From: Micromonospora coriariae
GTDB lineage: Bacteria > Actinomycetota > Actinomycetes > Mycobacteriales > Micromonosporaceae
NCBI RefSeq assembly: GCF_900091455.1
Contig: NZ_LT607412.1
Location: forward strand, 2,976,001-3,040,000
Direction of reading: 5' to 3'
DNA: 64,000 nt
Position numbers and translations under genes: made by a program. Positions within the stretch are counted from its first letter, which is position 1; each line of letters starts with the position of its first letter. The notes beneath the pieces are model-generated. The model searched no databases, was not told the DNA's origin, and saw only the letters and a list, made by a program, of their open reading frames with translations. Shown here piece by piece: positions 46,116-54,112 of the stretch.

Positions 46116-47186
46116 ATGGCGCAGTTCGTGGACTGGGATCTGGCCGCCGCCACCGCGGGGGCGTTGAGCAAGTCGGGCCCCCGGGTGTCGTACGCCGAGG
46201 CCACCGACGTGGTCGGCGACCTGCGGCGGCTGACCGACGAGGCAGCCGGGCACGTGGCCGACTACACGGGGCTGCGGGCGCAGGTGGCGCACCCGCCGGT
46301 GCGGGTTGTCGACCGCCGGGACTGGGCCGCCGCCAACATCGCCGGGCTGCGTGAGGTGATCACTCCGTTGGTCAGCCGGCTCTCGGGCGACAAGCAGCCC
46401 GGCGCGCTGACCGAGGCGATCGGGTCCCGGCTGACCGGGGTGCAGGCCGGGACCGTGCTGGCCTACCTGTCCGGCCGGGTGCTCGGCCAGTACGAGGTCT
46501 TCTCCGCCGACCCGGGCCAACTGCTGCTGGTCGCGCCGAACATCGTCGAGGTGGAGCGCAAGCTCGGCGCCGACCCGCGGGACTTCCGGCTCTGGGTGTG
46601 CCTGCACGAGGTCACCCACCGCACCCAGTTCACCGCGGTGCCATGGATGCGGGCCTACTTCCTGAGCGAGGTGCAGGCGTTCGTGGACGCCTCGTCCAGC
46701 GGCGGGGAGCACCTGATCGAGCGGCTGCGGCGCGGGGTGGCCACCCTGTCCGAGGCGGTCCGCGACCCGGAGAGCCGGACCAGCGTGCTGGACATCGTGC
46801 AGACCCCGGCGCAGCGGGCGGTGCTGGACCGGCTCACCGCGCTGATGACCCTGTTGGAGGGCCACGCCGAGTTCGTCATGGACGGCGTCGGCCCGCAGGT
46901 GATCCCGAGCGTGGAGCGGATCCGGGCGTCGTTCAACCGGCGCCGCGAGGCGGGCAACCCGCTGGAGAAGGCGATCCGCCGGCTGCTCGGGGTGGACGTC
47001 AAGATGCGCCAGTACGCCGAGGGGCGCAAGTTCGTGCACGGCGTGGTCGAGCGGGTCGGCATGGACGGGTTCAACACGATCTTCAACTCGCCGCTCACCC
47101 TCCCCCGTCTCGCCGAGCTGGGCGATCCGGACGCCTGGGTGGCCCGGGTGCACGGCCCGGCCGGCACCTTCCCGGCCGCCGGCTGA
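46116..47186 (+). CDS. DUF2342-type zinc metalloprotease-like protein
   Basis: This 356-residue protein has a VDWDLAAATAGAL start and a zinc-site HEVTH (HExxH) within WVCLHEVTHRTQF. A downstream EGHAEFVMDG could supply the third ligand. Actinobacterial members are annotated as zinc-dependent metalloproteases or F420-biosynthesis-associated proteins; neither role is shown by the sequence. It has no signal peptide, so it should be cytoplasmic. It sits between dacB and tilS like Rv3626c. Confidence 0.85.
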   Translation: MAQFVDWDLAAATAGALSKSGPRVSYAEATDVVGDLRRLTDEAAGHVADYTGLRAQVAHPPVRVVDRRDWAAANIAGLREVITPLVSRLSGDKQPGALTEAIGSRLTGVQAGTVLAYLSGRVLGQYEVFSADPGQLLLVAPNIVEVERKLGADPRDFRLWVCLHEVTHRTQFTAVPWMRAYFLSEVQAFVDASSSGGEHLIERLRRGVATLSEAVRDPESRTSVLDIVQTPAQRAVLDRLTALMTLLEGHAEFVMDGVGPQVIPSVERIRASFNRRREAGNPLEKAIRRLLGVDVKMRQYAEGRKFVHGVVERVGMDGFNTIFNSPLTLPRLAELGDPDAWVARVHGPAGTFPAAG

Positions 47187-47196
47187 CCGTCCGCCG

Positions 47197-48189
47197 GTGG
47201 CCGCACTCGCCCCGTCGGTGGCCGCGATCCGGCTGGCGGTCCGCCGCGCGCTGACCGGGCTGCCGTCCGCCGGTCCGGTGCTGGTCGCCTGCTCCGGCGG
47301 TGCCGACTCGCTCGCCCTGGCCGCGGCCACCGCGTTCGTGGCGCCCCGGCTGGGTCGGGCCGCCGGCCTGGTGACCGTCGATCATGGCCTGCAGGCCGGC
47401 TCCGCGCAGCGCGCCGAGATGGTGGCCGCCTGGGCCCGGGAGGCCGGGTTCACCTCGGCGACGGTGGTCCGGGTGGAGGTGGCCGGCCGGCCGGGCGGAC
47501 CCGAGGCGGCCGCGCGGGAGGCCCGCTACCAGGCGTTGACCGAGGTCGCCGGCCAGCACGGCGCGGTGGCGGTGCTCGCCGGGCACACCCGCGACGACCA
47601 GGCGGAGACTGTGCTGCTGGCGCTCGCCCGGGGGGCCGGCCCGCGCGGGCTGGCCGGGATGCCCGTCCGGCGGGACCTGGCCGGGGTGCCGCTGCTGCGC
47701 CCGCTGCTGGAGATCAGTCGGGAGCAGACCCGCGCCGCGTGTGAGGTGCTCGGGTTGAGCCCGTGGCAGGACCCGCACAACACCGACCCGTCGTACGCCC
47801 GGTCCCGGGTGCGGGCCGACGTGCTGCCGGCGCTGGTGCGGGCGCTCGGGCCGGGCGTGCTGGACAATCTGGCGCGTACCGCCCGGCTGGTGGCGGCCGA
47901 CAACGCCGCCCTCGACGATGTGGCGCAGGAGGCGCTGGCGGCGGCCCGGCATCCCCGGGGCGGGCTCCGGGTGCCGGACCTGGTCGCCCTGGCCCCCGCC
48001 GTACGCGGCCGGGTACTGCACGCGTGGGCGCGCGAGCTGGGCGCTTCGCCGAGCGCCCTGTCGTACCGGCACGTCGCCGCGCTGGACGCCCTGGTCACCG
48101 GGTGGCACGGCCAGGGCCCGGCCGACCTGCCCGGCGGTGTCCGGGTGCTGCGCAGCGCCGACCGGCTGGCGCTGGTCGACCCCACCTGA
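47197..48189 (+). CDS. tilS: tRNA(Ile)-lysidine synthetase
   Basis: This 330-residue N-type ATP pyrophosphatase has the PP-loop ACSGGADSLALA and then VDHGLQAGS, GHTRDDQAETVLLALARG and the conserved RSRVRADVLPAL. TilS converts C34 of tRNA-Ile(CAU) to lysidine so that it reads AUA. GTG 47197 lies 10 nt after the upstream stop. The C-terminal tRNA-binding part is short, as in other actinobacteria. The order tilS then hpt is conserved, but here GlxA and a small gene are inserted between them. Confidence 0.93.
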   Translation: MAALAPSVAAIRLAVRRALTGLPSAGPVLVACSGGADSLALAAATAFVAPRLGRAAGLVTVDHGLQAGSAQRAEMVAAWAREAGFTSATVVRVEVAGRPGGPEAAAREARYQALTEVAGQHGAVAVLAGHTRDDQAETVLLALARGAGPRGLAGMPVRRDLAGVPLLRPLLEISREQTRAACEVLGLSPWQDPHNTDPSYARSRVRADVLPALVRALGPGVLDNLARTARLVAADNAALDDVAQEALAAARHPRGGLRVPDLVALAPAVRGRVLHAWARELGASPSALSYRHVAALDALVTGWHGQGPADLPGGVRVLRSADRLALVDPT

Positions 48190-48199
48190 CCGGCCCGCC

Positions 48200-49162
48200 T
48201 CAGGCGGTGTGCTCGCGGTCGCGGAAGGTGGTCCGGTAGCCGTGCGGGGTGGCGCCCACCCGGCGACTGAAGTGGTGGCGCAGCGCCGCCGCGTCGCTGA
48301 AGCCGGCCTGGTCGGCGACTGCCTCGACGCTCAACGGGGTTTCCTCCAACAGCCGGCGGGCGAGGAGCACCCGCTGGTTGGTGAGCCAGTCGTGCGGGGT
48401 GGTGCCGGTCTCGGCGCGGAACCGGCGGGCGAACGTGCGCGGTGCCATGCCGGCTCTGGCCGCCAGCTCCTCCACCGTGATCGTCCGGTCCAGGTGTCCC
48501 ATCAGCCACTCCAGCACCGGCTCGAGGGTTGGGGCCTCGGGCGCCTTCGGGATGGGCGCTTCGACGTACTGCGACTGGCCGCCGTCGCGGTGCGGCGGAA
48601 CCACCATCCGCCGGGCCAGCCGGGTCGCGGTGGTCGAGCCGTGCTCCTGGCGGATCAGGTGCAGGCAGGCGTCGATGCCGGCTGCGGTGCCGGCGCTGGT
48701 GAGTAGCCGGCCGTCCTGGACGTACAGCGCGTTGCAGCGCACCCGGGCGCGCGGGTGCCGACGTTGCAACTCGTCGACGTACCGCCAGTGGGTGGTGCAC
48801 TCCCGGTCGTCCAGCAGCCCGGCCGCGCCGAGTACGAAGGCGCCGGAGCAGACGCTGAACAGGTGTGCGCCGCGGGCGTCGGCCCGGCGCAGCGCGTCGA
48901 GCACCGGGCAGGGAACGGTGGTGCCATCGCTGTGCGCGGGCACGGCCACCAGGTCGGCGTCCTCCACCGGGCCGAGGTCGGCGTGCGGGGTGAGGTGGAA
49001 GCCGGATGAGGTACGCACGGGCGCGCCGTCCGGGCTGCACACGCGGAAGCGGTAACCGGGGAAGCCGTCGGCCGTGCGGTCGGTGCCGAACACCTCGGCG
49101 AGCACGCCGAGCTCGAACGGGGCGACCTGATCGAGGGCGAGGACGGCCACGGAGCGAAGCAT
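48200..49162 (-). CDS. GlxA-type transcriptional regulator (DJ-1/PfpI + AraC)
   Basis: This 320-residue regulator has an N-terminal DJ-1/PfpI-like amidotransferase fold with the nucleophile-elbow-like cysteine in SVCSGAFVLG, followed by a double helix-turn-helix AraC domain (ITVEELAARAGMAPRTFARRF and VEAVADQAGFSDAAALRHHF). The same layout occurs in AdpA of Streptomyces, which binds TGGC-type sites. The upstream region has TGGC repeats and a 20-bp palindrome. ATG 49162 has a -10 box 6 nt upstream. It interrupts the otherwise conserved tilS-hpt order. Confidence 0.92.
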   Translation of the reverse strand: MLRSVAVLALDQVAPFELGVLAEVFGTDRTADGFPGYRFRVCSPDGAPVRTSSGFHLTPHADLGPVEDADLVAVPAHSDGTTVPCPVLDALRRADARGAHLFSVCSGAFVLGAAGLLDDRECTTHWRYVDELQRRHPRARVRCNALYVQDGRLLTSAGTAAGIDACLHLIRQEHGSTTATRLARRMVVPPHRDGGQSQYVEAPIPKAPEAPTLEPVLEWLMGHLDRTITVEELAARAGMAPRTFARRFRAETGTTPHDWLTNQRVLLARRLLEETPLSVEAVADQAGFSDAAALRHHFSRRVGATPHGYRTTFRDREHTA

Positions 49163-49168
49163 GTGACG

Positions 49169-49222
49169 AGGGTAACCCGAGGGGTGGCAGAAAATCGATG
49201 CCCAGTGGCATTACTGCCACTG
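49169..49222. promoter_or_regulatory. GlxA promoter with TGGC repeats and 20-bp palindrome
   Basis: For the minus-strand gene, TACCCT (49169-49174) is the -10 box, ending 6 nt from ATG. GTGGCA occurs at 49184 and 49205 as direct repeats 21 bp apart. The second copy is part of the perfect palindrome CAGTGGCA-TTAC-TGCCACTG (49203-49222). Spaced direct and inverted copies fit an AraC-type autoregulatory operator. Confidence 0.65.
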
Positions 49223-49312
49223 TCCGGTCGGCGCGAGTCGTCGCAGACTGGTCTCAGTCCGGTGCGCACCGGCGGCGAAACCGACAGCAACCATGCGAAA
49301 GTGAGCGCCGCC

Positions 49313-49450
49313 ATGGAGTTCCTGCTCTTCCTCCTGTTCCTCGTCCTGCTCGCCGCCGCCTCGACGGCCGGCCTCACCACCGACAGCCGTGATTCGGCCG
49401 ACTGGAAGCCCAGCGACAACGGCCGCCGCTGGCGGTCCCGTACCAGCTGA
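49313..49450 (+). CDS. 45-residue membrane peptide divergent from the GlxA gene
   Basis: MEFLLFLLFLVLLAAAST begins with one hydrophobic helix and is followed by a polar tail (DSRDSADWKPSDNGRRWRSR). It ends 32 nt before a strong terminator hairpin, and upstream is the shared regulatory region. The ribosome binding site is poor (GTGAGCG). The coherent membrane-helix/polar-tail pattern and the terminator support a real gene; its function is unknown. Confidence 0.6.
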   Translation: MEFLLFLLFLVLLAAASTAGLTTDSRDSADWKPSDNGRRWRSRTS

Positions 49451-49482
49451 TGTGTTTGGTGAGTTTTGCGACGAAAATCCCG

Positions 49483-49514
49483 GGCGGGACCGCGCCAAAA
49501 GGTGCGGCCCCGCC
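49483..49514 (+). terminator. Terminator after the 45-residue gene
   Basis: GGCGGGACCGCGCC and GGTGCGGCCCCGCC form a stem paired at 12 of 14 positions around an AAAA loop, before hpt. Confidence 0.65.
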
Positions 49515-49550
49515 GACGGAGGCCATCCGACGTACGGCAGGCTAGGAGTC

Positions 49551-50126
49551 ATGGCTGACGGCTCCTGGTACGACGCCGACATCGACCACGTGATCATTTC
49601 CGAGGCGCAGATCCGCGAGAAGACCGCGGAACTGGCCAAACAGGTCTCCGCCGACTACGCCCACGTGGGCGACGGACTGCTGCTGGTCTGCGTGCTCAAG
49701 GGCGCGGTGATGTTCATGGCGGACTTCGCCCGGGCGTTGGGTCGCAACGGCCCCCCGGCCGAGCTCGACTTCATGGCCATCTCCTCCTACGGCCAGGGCA
49801 CCACCTCCTCCGGAGTGGTCCGCATCCTCAAGGACCTCGACCGGGACATCGCCGGCCGGCACGTGGTGGTCGTCGAGGACATCGTCGACTCCGGGCTGAC
49901 GCTGTCCTGGCTGCTGCGCTACCTGGAGTCCCGCTCCGCGGCGAGCGTCGAGGTGGTCGCGCTGTTCCGCAAGCCGGACGCGGTCCGGGTGCCGGTCCCG
50001 GTCAAGTACGTCGGCTTCGACATCCCGACCGAGTTCGTGGTCGGGTACGGCCTGGACTTCGGTGAGCGATACCGGGAACTGCCGTACGTCGGGGTGCTCA
50101 AGCCCGAGGTCTACGCCCGGTCCTGA
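49551..50126 (+). CDS. hpt: Hypoxanthine(-guanine) phosphoribosyltransferase
   Basis: This 191-residue salvage enzyme transfers phosphoribose from PRPP to hypoxanthine or guanine. The PRPP loop is HVVVVEDIVDSGLTL; LLVCVLKGAVMFMADF and the flexible-loop SSYGQGT are also present, and VKYVGFDIP is the purine-contact segment. ATG 49551 follows GGCTAGGAGTC. In M. tuberculosis hpt follows tilS in the same run. Confidence 0.95.
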   Translation: MADGSWYDADIDHVIISEAQIREKTAELAKQVSADYAHVGDGLLLVCVLKGAVMFMADFARALGRNGPPAELDFMAISSYGQGTTSSGVVRILKDLDRDIAGRHVVVVEDIVDSGLTLSWLLRYLESRSAASVEVVALFRKPDAVRVPVPVKYVGFDIPTEFVVGYGLDFGERYRELPYVGVLKPEVYARS

Positions 50127-50602
50127 GGCGGGCCGGAGCCACGAACGCCAGGCCCGGCGGCCATGCGAGGTCAACTCGCATCGGTATCCGTCAAGCCGAC
50201 GTTCAGCGCGCTCTCAGCTGTTCCGGCTACCGTGGAGCCCGGTGGCGCGGAGGTTACTCCGCGCCCGACCCCCTCGATCGCGTGACCGGGCGTTCGGGTG
50301 GTCGGGCCGGACTCTCCGCCACGCCGGCTTCTGCCCGGACCCGCCGTACGTTTCGGTGAGGGCTGGCGAGCCTGCCCACGGTGCGCGCCGTCGATGGCGA
50401 AGGTGTGCCGAGTGCGGGGCTCGCAAGCTCACTCCTCGCGTACACGGTGTACCGTCGAATGACCGCGGCGCGGCAGTTTTCGCGCTTCGGGGTCGAGGCC
50501 GGCCCGCACGGCGGCTCCGGCCGCCGCTCAACCGCGGCGACACCATCAGACGGTCAGGACGTCGATCAGGAGGATGCGGGCGCTCCGGCGCTCGACAACA
50601 GT
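50127..50602. other. 476-nt intergenic region upstream of ftsH
   Basis: No gene was recognised. It contains a 7-5-7 inverted repeat ATGCGAG-GTCAA-CTCGCAT at 50163-50181, a 13-nt palindrome GTACAC-G-GTGTAC at 50440-50452, and an AGGAGG at 50568-50573 directly against an out-of-frame ATG. The palindrome near the ftsH side may be part of its promoter region. Confidence 0.45.
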
Positions 50603-52618
50603 ATGGAACGTACGCGTTTCTTCCGCCGACCGGTGGTCTGGATCATCCTGGTCATCCTCGGCGCCGTTGTGCTCAGTCAGCTGTTCACCGCTGGTCCCAG
50701 CTACCACCGCGTGGACACTTCCGTTGCGCTCGACCAGCTCCACACCGCCAAGATCAATAAGGTCGTCTTCCAGGACAAGGAGCAGACGCTCCAGCTGGAC
50801 CTGGCCCAGAAGACGAAGTTCGGCGAGACCACCACCAACAAGATCGAGGCCCAGTTCCCGTACCAGGTTGGGGACCAGGTCTGGAACGAGGTGCTGGATG
50901 CCAAGGCAAACAACCGGGTCACCGGCCCGGCCGACGCCAAGGTCTCGTCGGACAGCATCTGGGTGAGCCTGCTGGTCAACCTGCTGCCGATCGCGCTGCT
51001 CGTGCTCCTGCTGCTGTTCTTCATGTCGCAGATGCAGGGCGGCGGCTCCCGGGTGCTCAACTTCGGCAAGTCCAAGGCGAAGATGATCACCAAGGACACT
51101 CCGAAGACGACCTTCGCGGACGTCGCGGGTGCCGAGGAGGCCGTCGAGGAGCTGTACGAGATCAAGGACTTCCTGCAGAGCCCGGCGAAGTACCAGGCCC
51201 TGGGCGCCAAGATCCCGAAGGGCGTGCTGCTGTTCGGCCCGCCCGGCACCGGCAAGACCCTGCTGGCCCGCGCGGTCGCCGGCGAGGCCGGGGTGCCGTT
51301 CTACTCGATCTCCGGCTCCGACTTTGTCGAGATGTTCGTCGGTGTCGGCGCCAGCCGGGTCCGTGACCTGTTCGAGCAGGCCAAGACGAACGCTCCGGCG
51401 ATCGTCTTCGTCGACGAGATCGACGCCGTCGGCCGGCACCGTGGCGCCGGCATGGGTGGCGGTCACGACGAACGCGAGCAGACGCTCAACCAGTTGCTCG
51501 TCGAGATGGACGGCTTCGACACCAAGGGCGGCGTGATCCTGATCGCGGCCACCAACCGGCCGGACATCCTCGACCCGGCGCTGCTGCGCCCGGGCCGGTT
51601 CGACCGGCAGATCCCGGTGGACGCCCCCGACATGGAGGGCCGCAAGGCCATCCTGCGGGTGCACGCCAAGGGCAAGCCGTTCACCCCCGACGTCGACCTC
51701 GACGCCGTGGCCCGGCGTACCCCTGGCTTCAGCGGCGCCGACCTGGCCAACGTGATCAACGAGTCGGCCCTGCTCACCGCCCGCAAGGAACAGCGGGCGA
51801 TCAGCAACGACTCGCTCGAAGAGTCGATCGACCGGGTGATCGCCGGTCCGCAGCGGCGGACCCGGGTCATGAGCGACCAGGAAAAGAAGATCACCGCGTA
51901 CCACGAGGGTGGGCACGCGCTGGTCGCCTGGGCGCTGCCGCACGCCGCGCCGGTGCACAAGGTGACGATCCTGTCCCGCGGCCGCTCGCTGGGCCACACC
52001 CTGGTGCTGCCCACCGAGGACAAGTACACCCAGACCCGCGCCGAGATGATCGACACCCTGGCGTACGCGCTGGGCGGTCGGGCCGCCGAGGAGCTGGTCT
52101 TCCACGAGCCGACCACCGGCGCCGGGAACGACATCGAGAAGGCCACCCAACTGGCCCGCGCGATGATCACCCAGTACGGCATGAGCTCCAAGCTCGGTGC
52201 GATCAAGTACGGCACCAGCGGCGACGAGCCGTTCCTCGGCCGCAACATGGGCCACGAGCGGGACTACTCGGACTCGGTGGCCGCCGAGATCGACGGCGAG
52301 ATGCGGGCGTTGGTCGAGCTGGCGCACGACGAGGCCTGGGAGATCCTGGTGGAGTACCGGGACGTCCTGGACAACATCGTGCTCGAGCTGATGGAGAAGG
52401 AGACCCTCTCCACCGCCGACATGGCCCGGATCTGCGCGCGCGTGGTCAAGCGCCCGCCGCTGGCACCGTACAACGGTTTCGGCAAGCGCCAGCCGTCCAC
52501 CGAGCCGCCCGTGCTCACCCCGGCCGAGAAGGACAAGCTGAAGGCGCAGGCCGAGGCCGACGGCGCGCAGGCGTCGGTCGGCGGTGCCTCGTCCAACAAC
52601 TCGGACGGCACGCACTGA
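50603..52618 (+). CDS. ftsH: ATP-dependent zinc metalloprotease FtsH
   Basis: This 671-residue membrane-bound AAA+ protease has two membrane helices ([18 protein letters not shown] and [17 protein letters not shown]) flanking an extracytoplasmic domain. Walker A is [11 protein letters not shown], Walker B is [12 protein letters not shown] and the second region of homology is [19 protein letters not shown]. The zinc site HEGGH is followed downstream by the third-ligand region. It degrades misassembled membrane proteins and some regulators. ATG 50603 begins [10 protein letters not shown] as expected for the family, but it has no ribosome binding site at normal distance. folE follows after 83 nt. 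Confidence 0.96.
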   Translation: MERTRFFRRPVVWIILVILGAVVLSQLFTAGPSYHRVDTSVALDQLHTAKINKVVFQDKEQTLQLDLAQKTKFGETTTNKIEAQFPYQVGDQVWNEVLDAKANNRVTGPADAKVSSDSIWVSLLVNLLPIALLVLLLLFFMSQMQGGGSRVLNFGKSKAKMITKDTPKTTFADVAGAEEAVEELYEIKDFLQSPAKYQALGAKIPKGVLLFGPPGTGKTLLARAVAGEAGVPFYSISGSDFVEMFVGVGASRVRDLFEQAKTNAPAIVFVDEIDAVGRHRGAGMGGGHDEREQTLNQLLVEMDGFDTKGGVILIAATNRPDILDPALLRPGRFDRQIPVDAPDMEGRKAILRVHAKGKPFTPDVDLDAVARRTPGFSGADLANVINESALLTARKEQRAISNDSLEESIDRVIAGPQRRTRVMSDQEKKITAYHEGGHALVAWALPHAAPVHKVTILSRGRSLGHTLVLPTEDKYTQTRAEMIDTLAYALGGRAAEELVFHEPTTGAGNDIEKATQLARAMITQYGMSSKLGAIKYGTSGDEPFLGRNMGHERDYSDSVAAEIDGEMRALVELAHDEAWEILVEYRDVLDNIVLELMEKETLSTADMARICARVVKRPPLAPYNGFGKRQPSTEPPVLTPAEKDKLKAQAEADGAQASVGGASSNNSDGTH

Positions 52619-52701
52619 GCAGCGACCCGACGGCCAGCTCCCCGCACCGGGAGCTGGCCGTCTCCGCGACCGAGCCCGACGGCGACGACGGGCTGGACTA
52701 C

Positions 52702-53319
52702 GTGGCCGCGCGGCTGATCAGCGGCAAGCTGACCGGCCGCCCGGTCGAGGACGCGATCGACCTGGGCCGGATCGAGAAGGCGGTCCGGGAGATCCTGATC
52801 GCGGTCGGCGAGGATCCGGACCGCGACGGGCTCCAGCAGACACCGGCCCGGGTCGCCCGGGCGTACGCCGAGCTCTTCGCCGGCCTGCGGGTCGACCCGG
52901 CCCAGGTGCTCAGCACCACCTTCGAGGCCAACCACGAAGAGCTGGTGATCGTCCGGGACATCGACGTCATGAGTCTCTGCGAGCACCACCTGCTGCCGTT
53001 CCGCGGCAGTGCCCACATCGGCTACATCCCCGGCCCGGACGGGCGGATCACCGGCCTGTCCAAGCTGGCCCGGCTGGTCGAGGTCTTCGCCCGCCGGCCG
53101 CAGGTGCAGGAGCGGCTCACCTCGCAGGTCGCCGACCTGCTGATGAGCAAACTCTCCCCGCGCGGCGTCGTCGTCGTACTCGAGTGCGAGCACATGTGCA
53201 TGGCGATGCGCGGCATCCAGAAGTCGGGTGCCAAGACCATCACGTCGGCCGTGCGCGGCATCCTGCAGACGGACTCCAAGTCGCGGGCCGAGGCGATGGC
53301 GCTGATCATGCCCCGCTGA
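52702..53319 (+). CDS. folE: GTP cyclohydrolase I
   Basis: This 205-residue enzyme makes 7,8-dihydroneopterin triphosphate, the first step of folate synthesis. [12 protein letters not shown] and the later [11 protein letters not shown] hold the zinc cysteines and histidine, and [10 protein letters not shown] with [11 protein letters not shown] is the family core. GTG 52702 gives a length close to M. tuberculosis FolE. The open frame continues upstream to the ftsH stop without an ATG, GTG or TTG. Unlike in mycobacteria, folP, folB and folK do not follow. Confidence 0.95.
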   Translation: MAARLISGKLTGRPVEDAIDLGRIEKAVREILIAVGEDPDRDGLQQTPARVARAYAELFAGLRVDPAQVLSTTFEANHEELVIVRDIDVMSLCEHHLLPFRGSAHIGYIPGPDGRITGLSKLARLVEVFARRPQVQERLTSQVADLLMSKLSPRGVVVVLECEHMCMAMRGIQKSGAKTITSAVRGILQTDSKSRAEAMALIMPR

Positions 53320-53335
53320 CACCCGGACGCGTCAC

Positions 53336-53368
53336 CGACCGGCCGACCCGCCTCGGGACGGCCGGTCG
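53336..53368. terminator. Bidirectional terminator after folE
   Basis: CGACCGGCCG and CGGCCGGTCG form a perfect 10-bp stem with a 13-nt loop between convergent stops at 53319 and 53374. Confidence 0.7.
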
Positions 53369-53373
53369 TTGCG

Positions 53374-54084
53374 TCAGCCGGCCAGTAGGGCCAGCAACAG
53401 GCCGGCCGTGACCAGCACCGCCGGGACCAGGCAGACCAGCGCGCCGAAGCGCACAGTGCGCTCGCCGGGCCCGGCGCGGAACACCCGCCCGACGCCCACC
53501 CAGCCGGCGACGAAGGCGACCGCCGGCATCGGCAGCCCGCAGATCAACGCCGCCACACTGGCCGGGCCCGCTCCGGTCGCCACGAACACCACGACCTGGA
53601 CCAGCGGCACCAGCAGCGCCAGCGGCCCGTACACCAGGAGGTTGCGTCCCCGCGCCGGCCAGGATCCCGGGCGGAACCGATGACGCGGGGCCAACGCCGC
53701 GTCCGCCGCCTCGGCCCGCCCCCGCGCGGCCCGCAGCGCCGCCAGCACGGCTGCCGGGCCGCCCGCCATCGAGCGCGCCGCCTCGGTCAGCTCCGGCGGG
53801 GACGGCACCAGGGAGATCGCCGGTACGCCCAGCTCACGCAGCCGCTCCTGCTGGCTCGCCAGCCCGGTGCGGACCACCGTCAGCTCCTCCCGCGCGGCCT
53901 CCGCCGAGCGGGCCTGCTCGCCCGCGGCGGATGCCGCGCTGCGGCGTACCCCGTCCAGCTGACGGGCCGCGGCGAGATACTCCGACCAGGCCGTGGTCGG
54001 CTCCGCGCCCGCCGGCGCGACGTCCCCGCCCGGCTCGGCGGTCCGCTGCCGTCCCGGCCCGGTCACCGTCGCGTTCGCACCCAT
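53374..54084 (-). CDS. Coiled-coil membrane protein of the secretion-like cluster
   Basis: In this 236-residue protein the first 130 residues are helical and Ala/Arg/Glu-rich, with a likely coiled coil (SEAAREELTVVRTGLASQQE region). Three to four membrane helices follow (LLVYGPLALLVPLVQVVVFV, SVAALICGLPMPAVAFVAG, LVCLVPAVLVTAGLLLALL). It starts 28 nt after the stop of the FtsK-like gene on the same strand and is the last gene of the minus-strand cluster. No family was recognised; a scaffold or membrane partner of the ATPase is possible. Confidence 0.7.
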   Translation of the reverse strand: MGANATVTGPGRQRTAEPGGDVAPAGAEPTTAWSEYLAAARQLDGVRRSAASAAGEQARSAEAAREELTVVRTGLASQQERLRELGVPAISLVPSPPELTEAARSMAGGPAAVLAALRAARGRAEAADAALAPRHRFRPGSWPARGRNLLVYGPLALLVPLVQVVVFVATGAGPASVAALICGLPMPAVAFVAGWVGVGRVFRAGPGERTVRFGALVCLVPAVLVTAGLLLALLAG

Positions 54085-54112
54085 CCCGACACCCCCCGCG
54101 CGCACCGCCGGA

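Noticed and set aside
50574..50966. Gene starting at ATG 50574 behind AGGAGG
   Set aside because: Zero spacing between the binding site and ATG, and the frame runs inside ftsH with an Arg/Ser-rich product.
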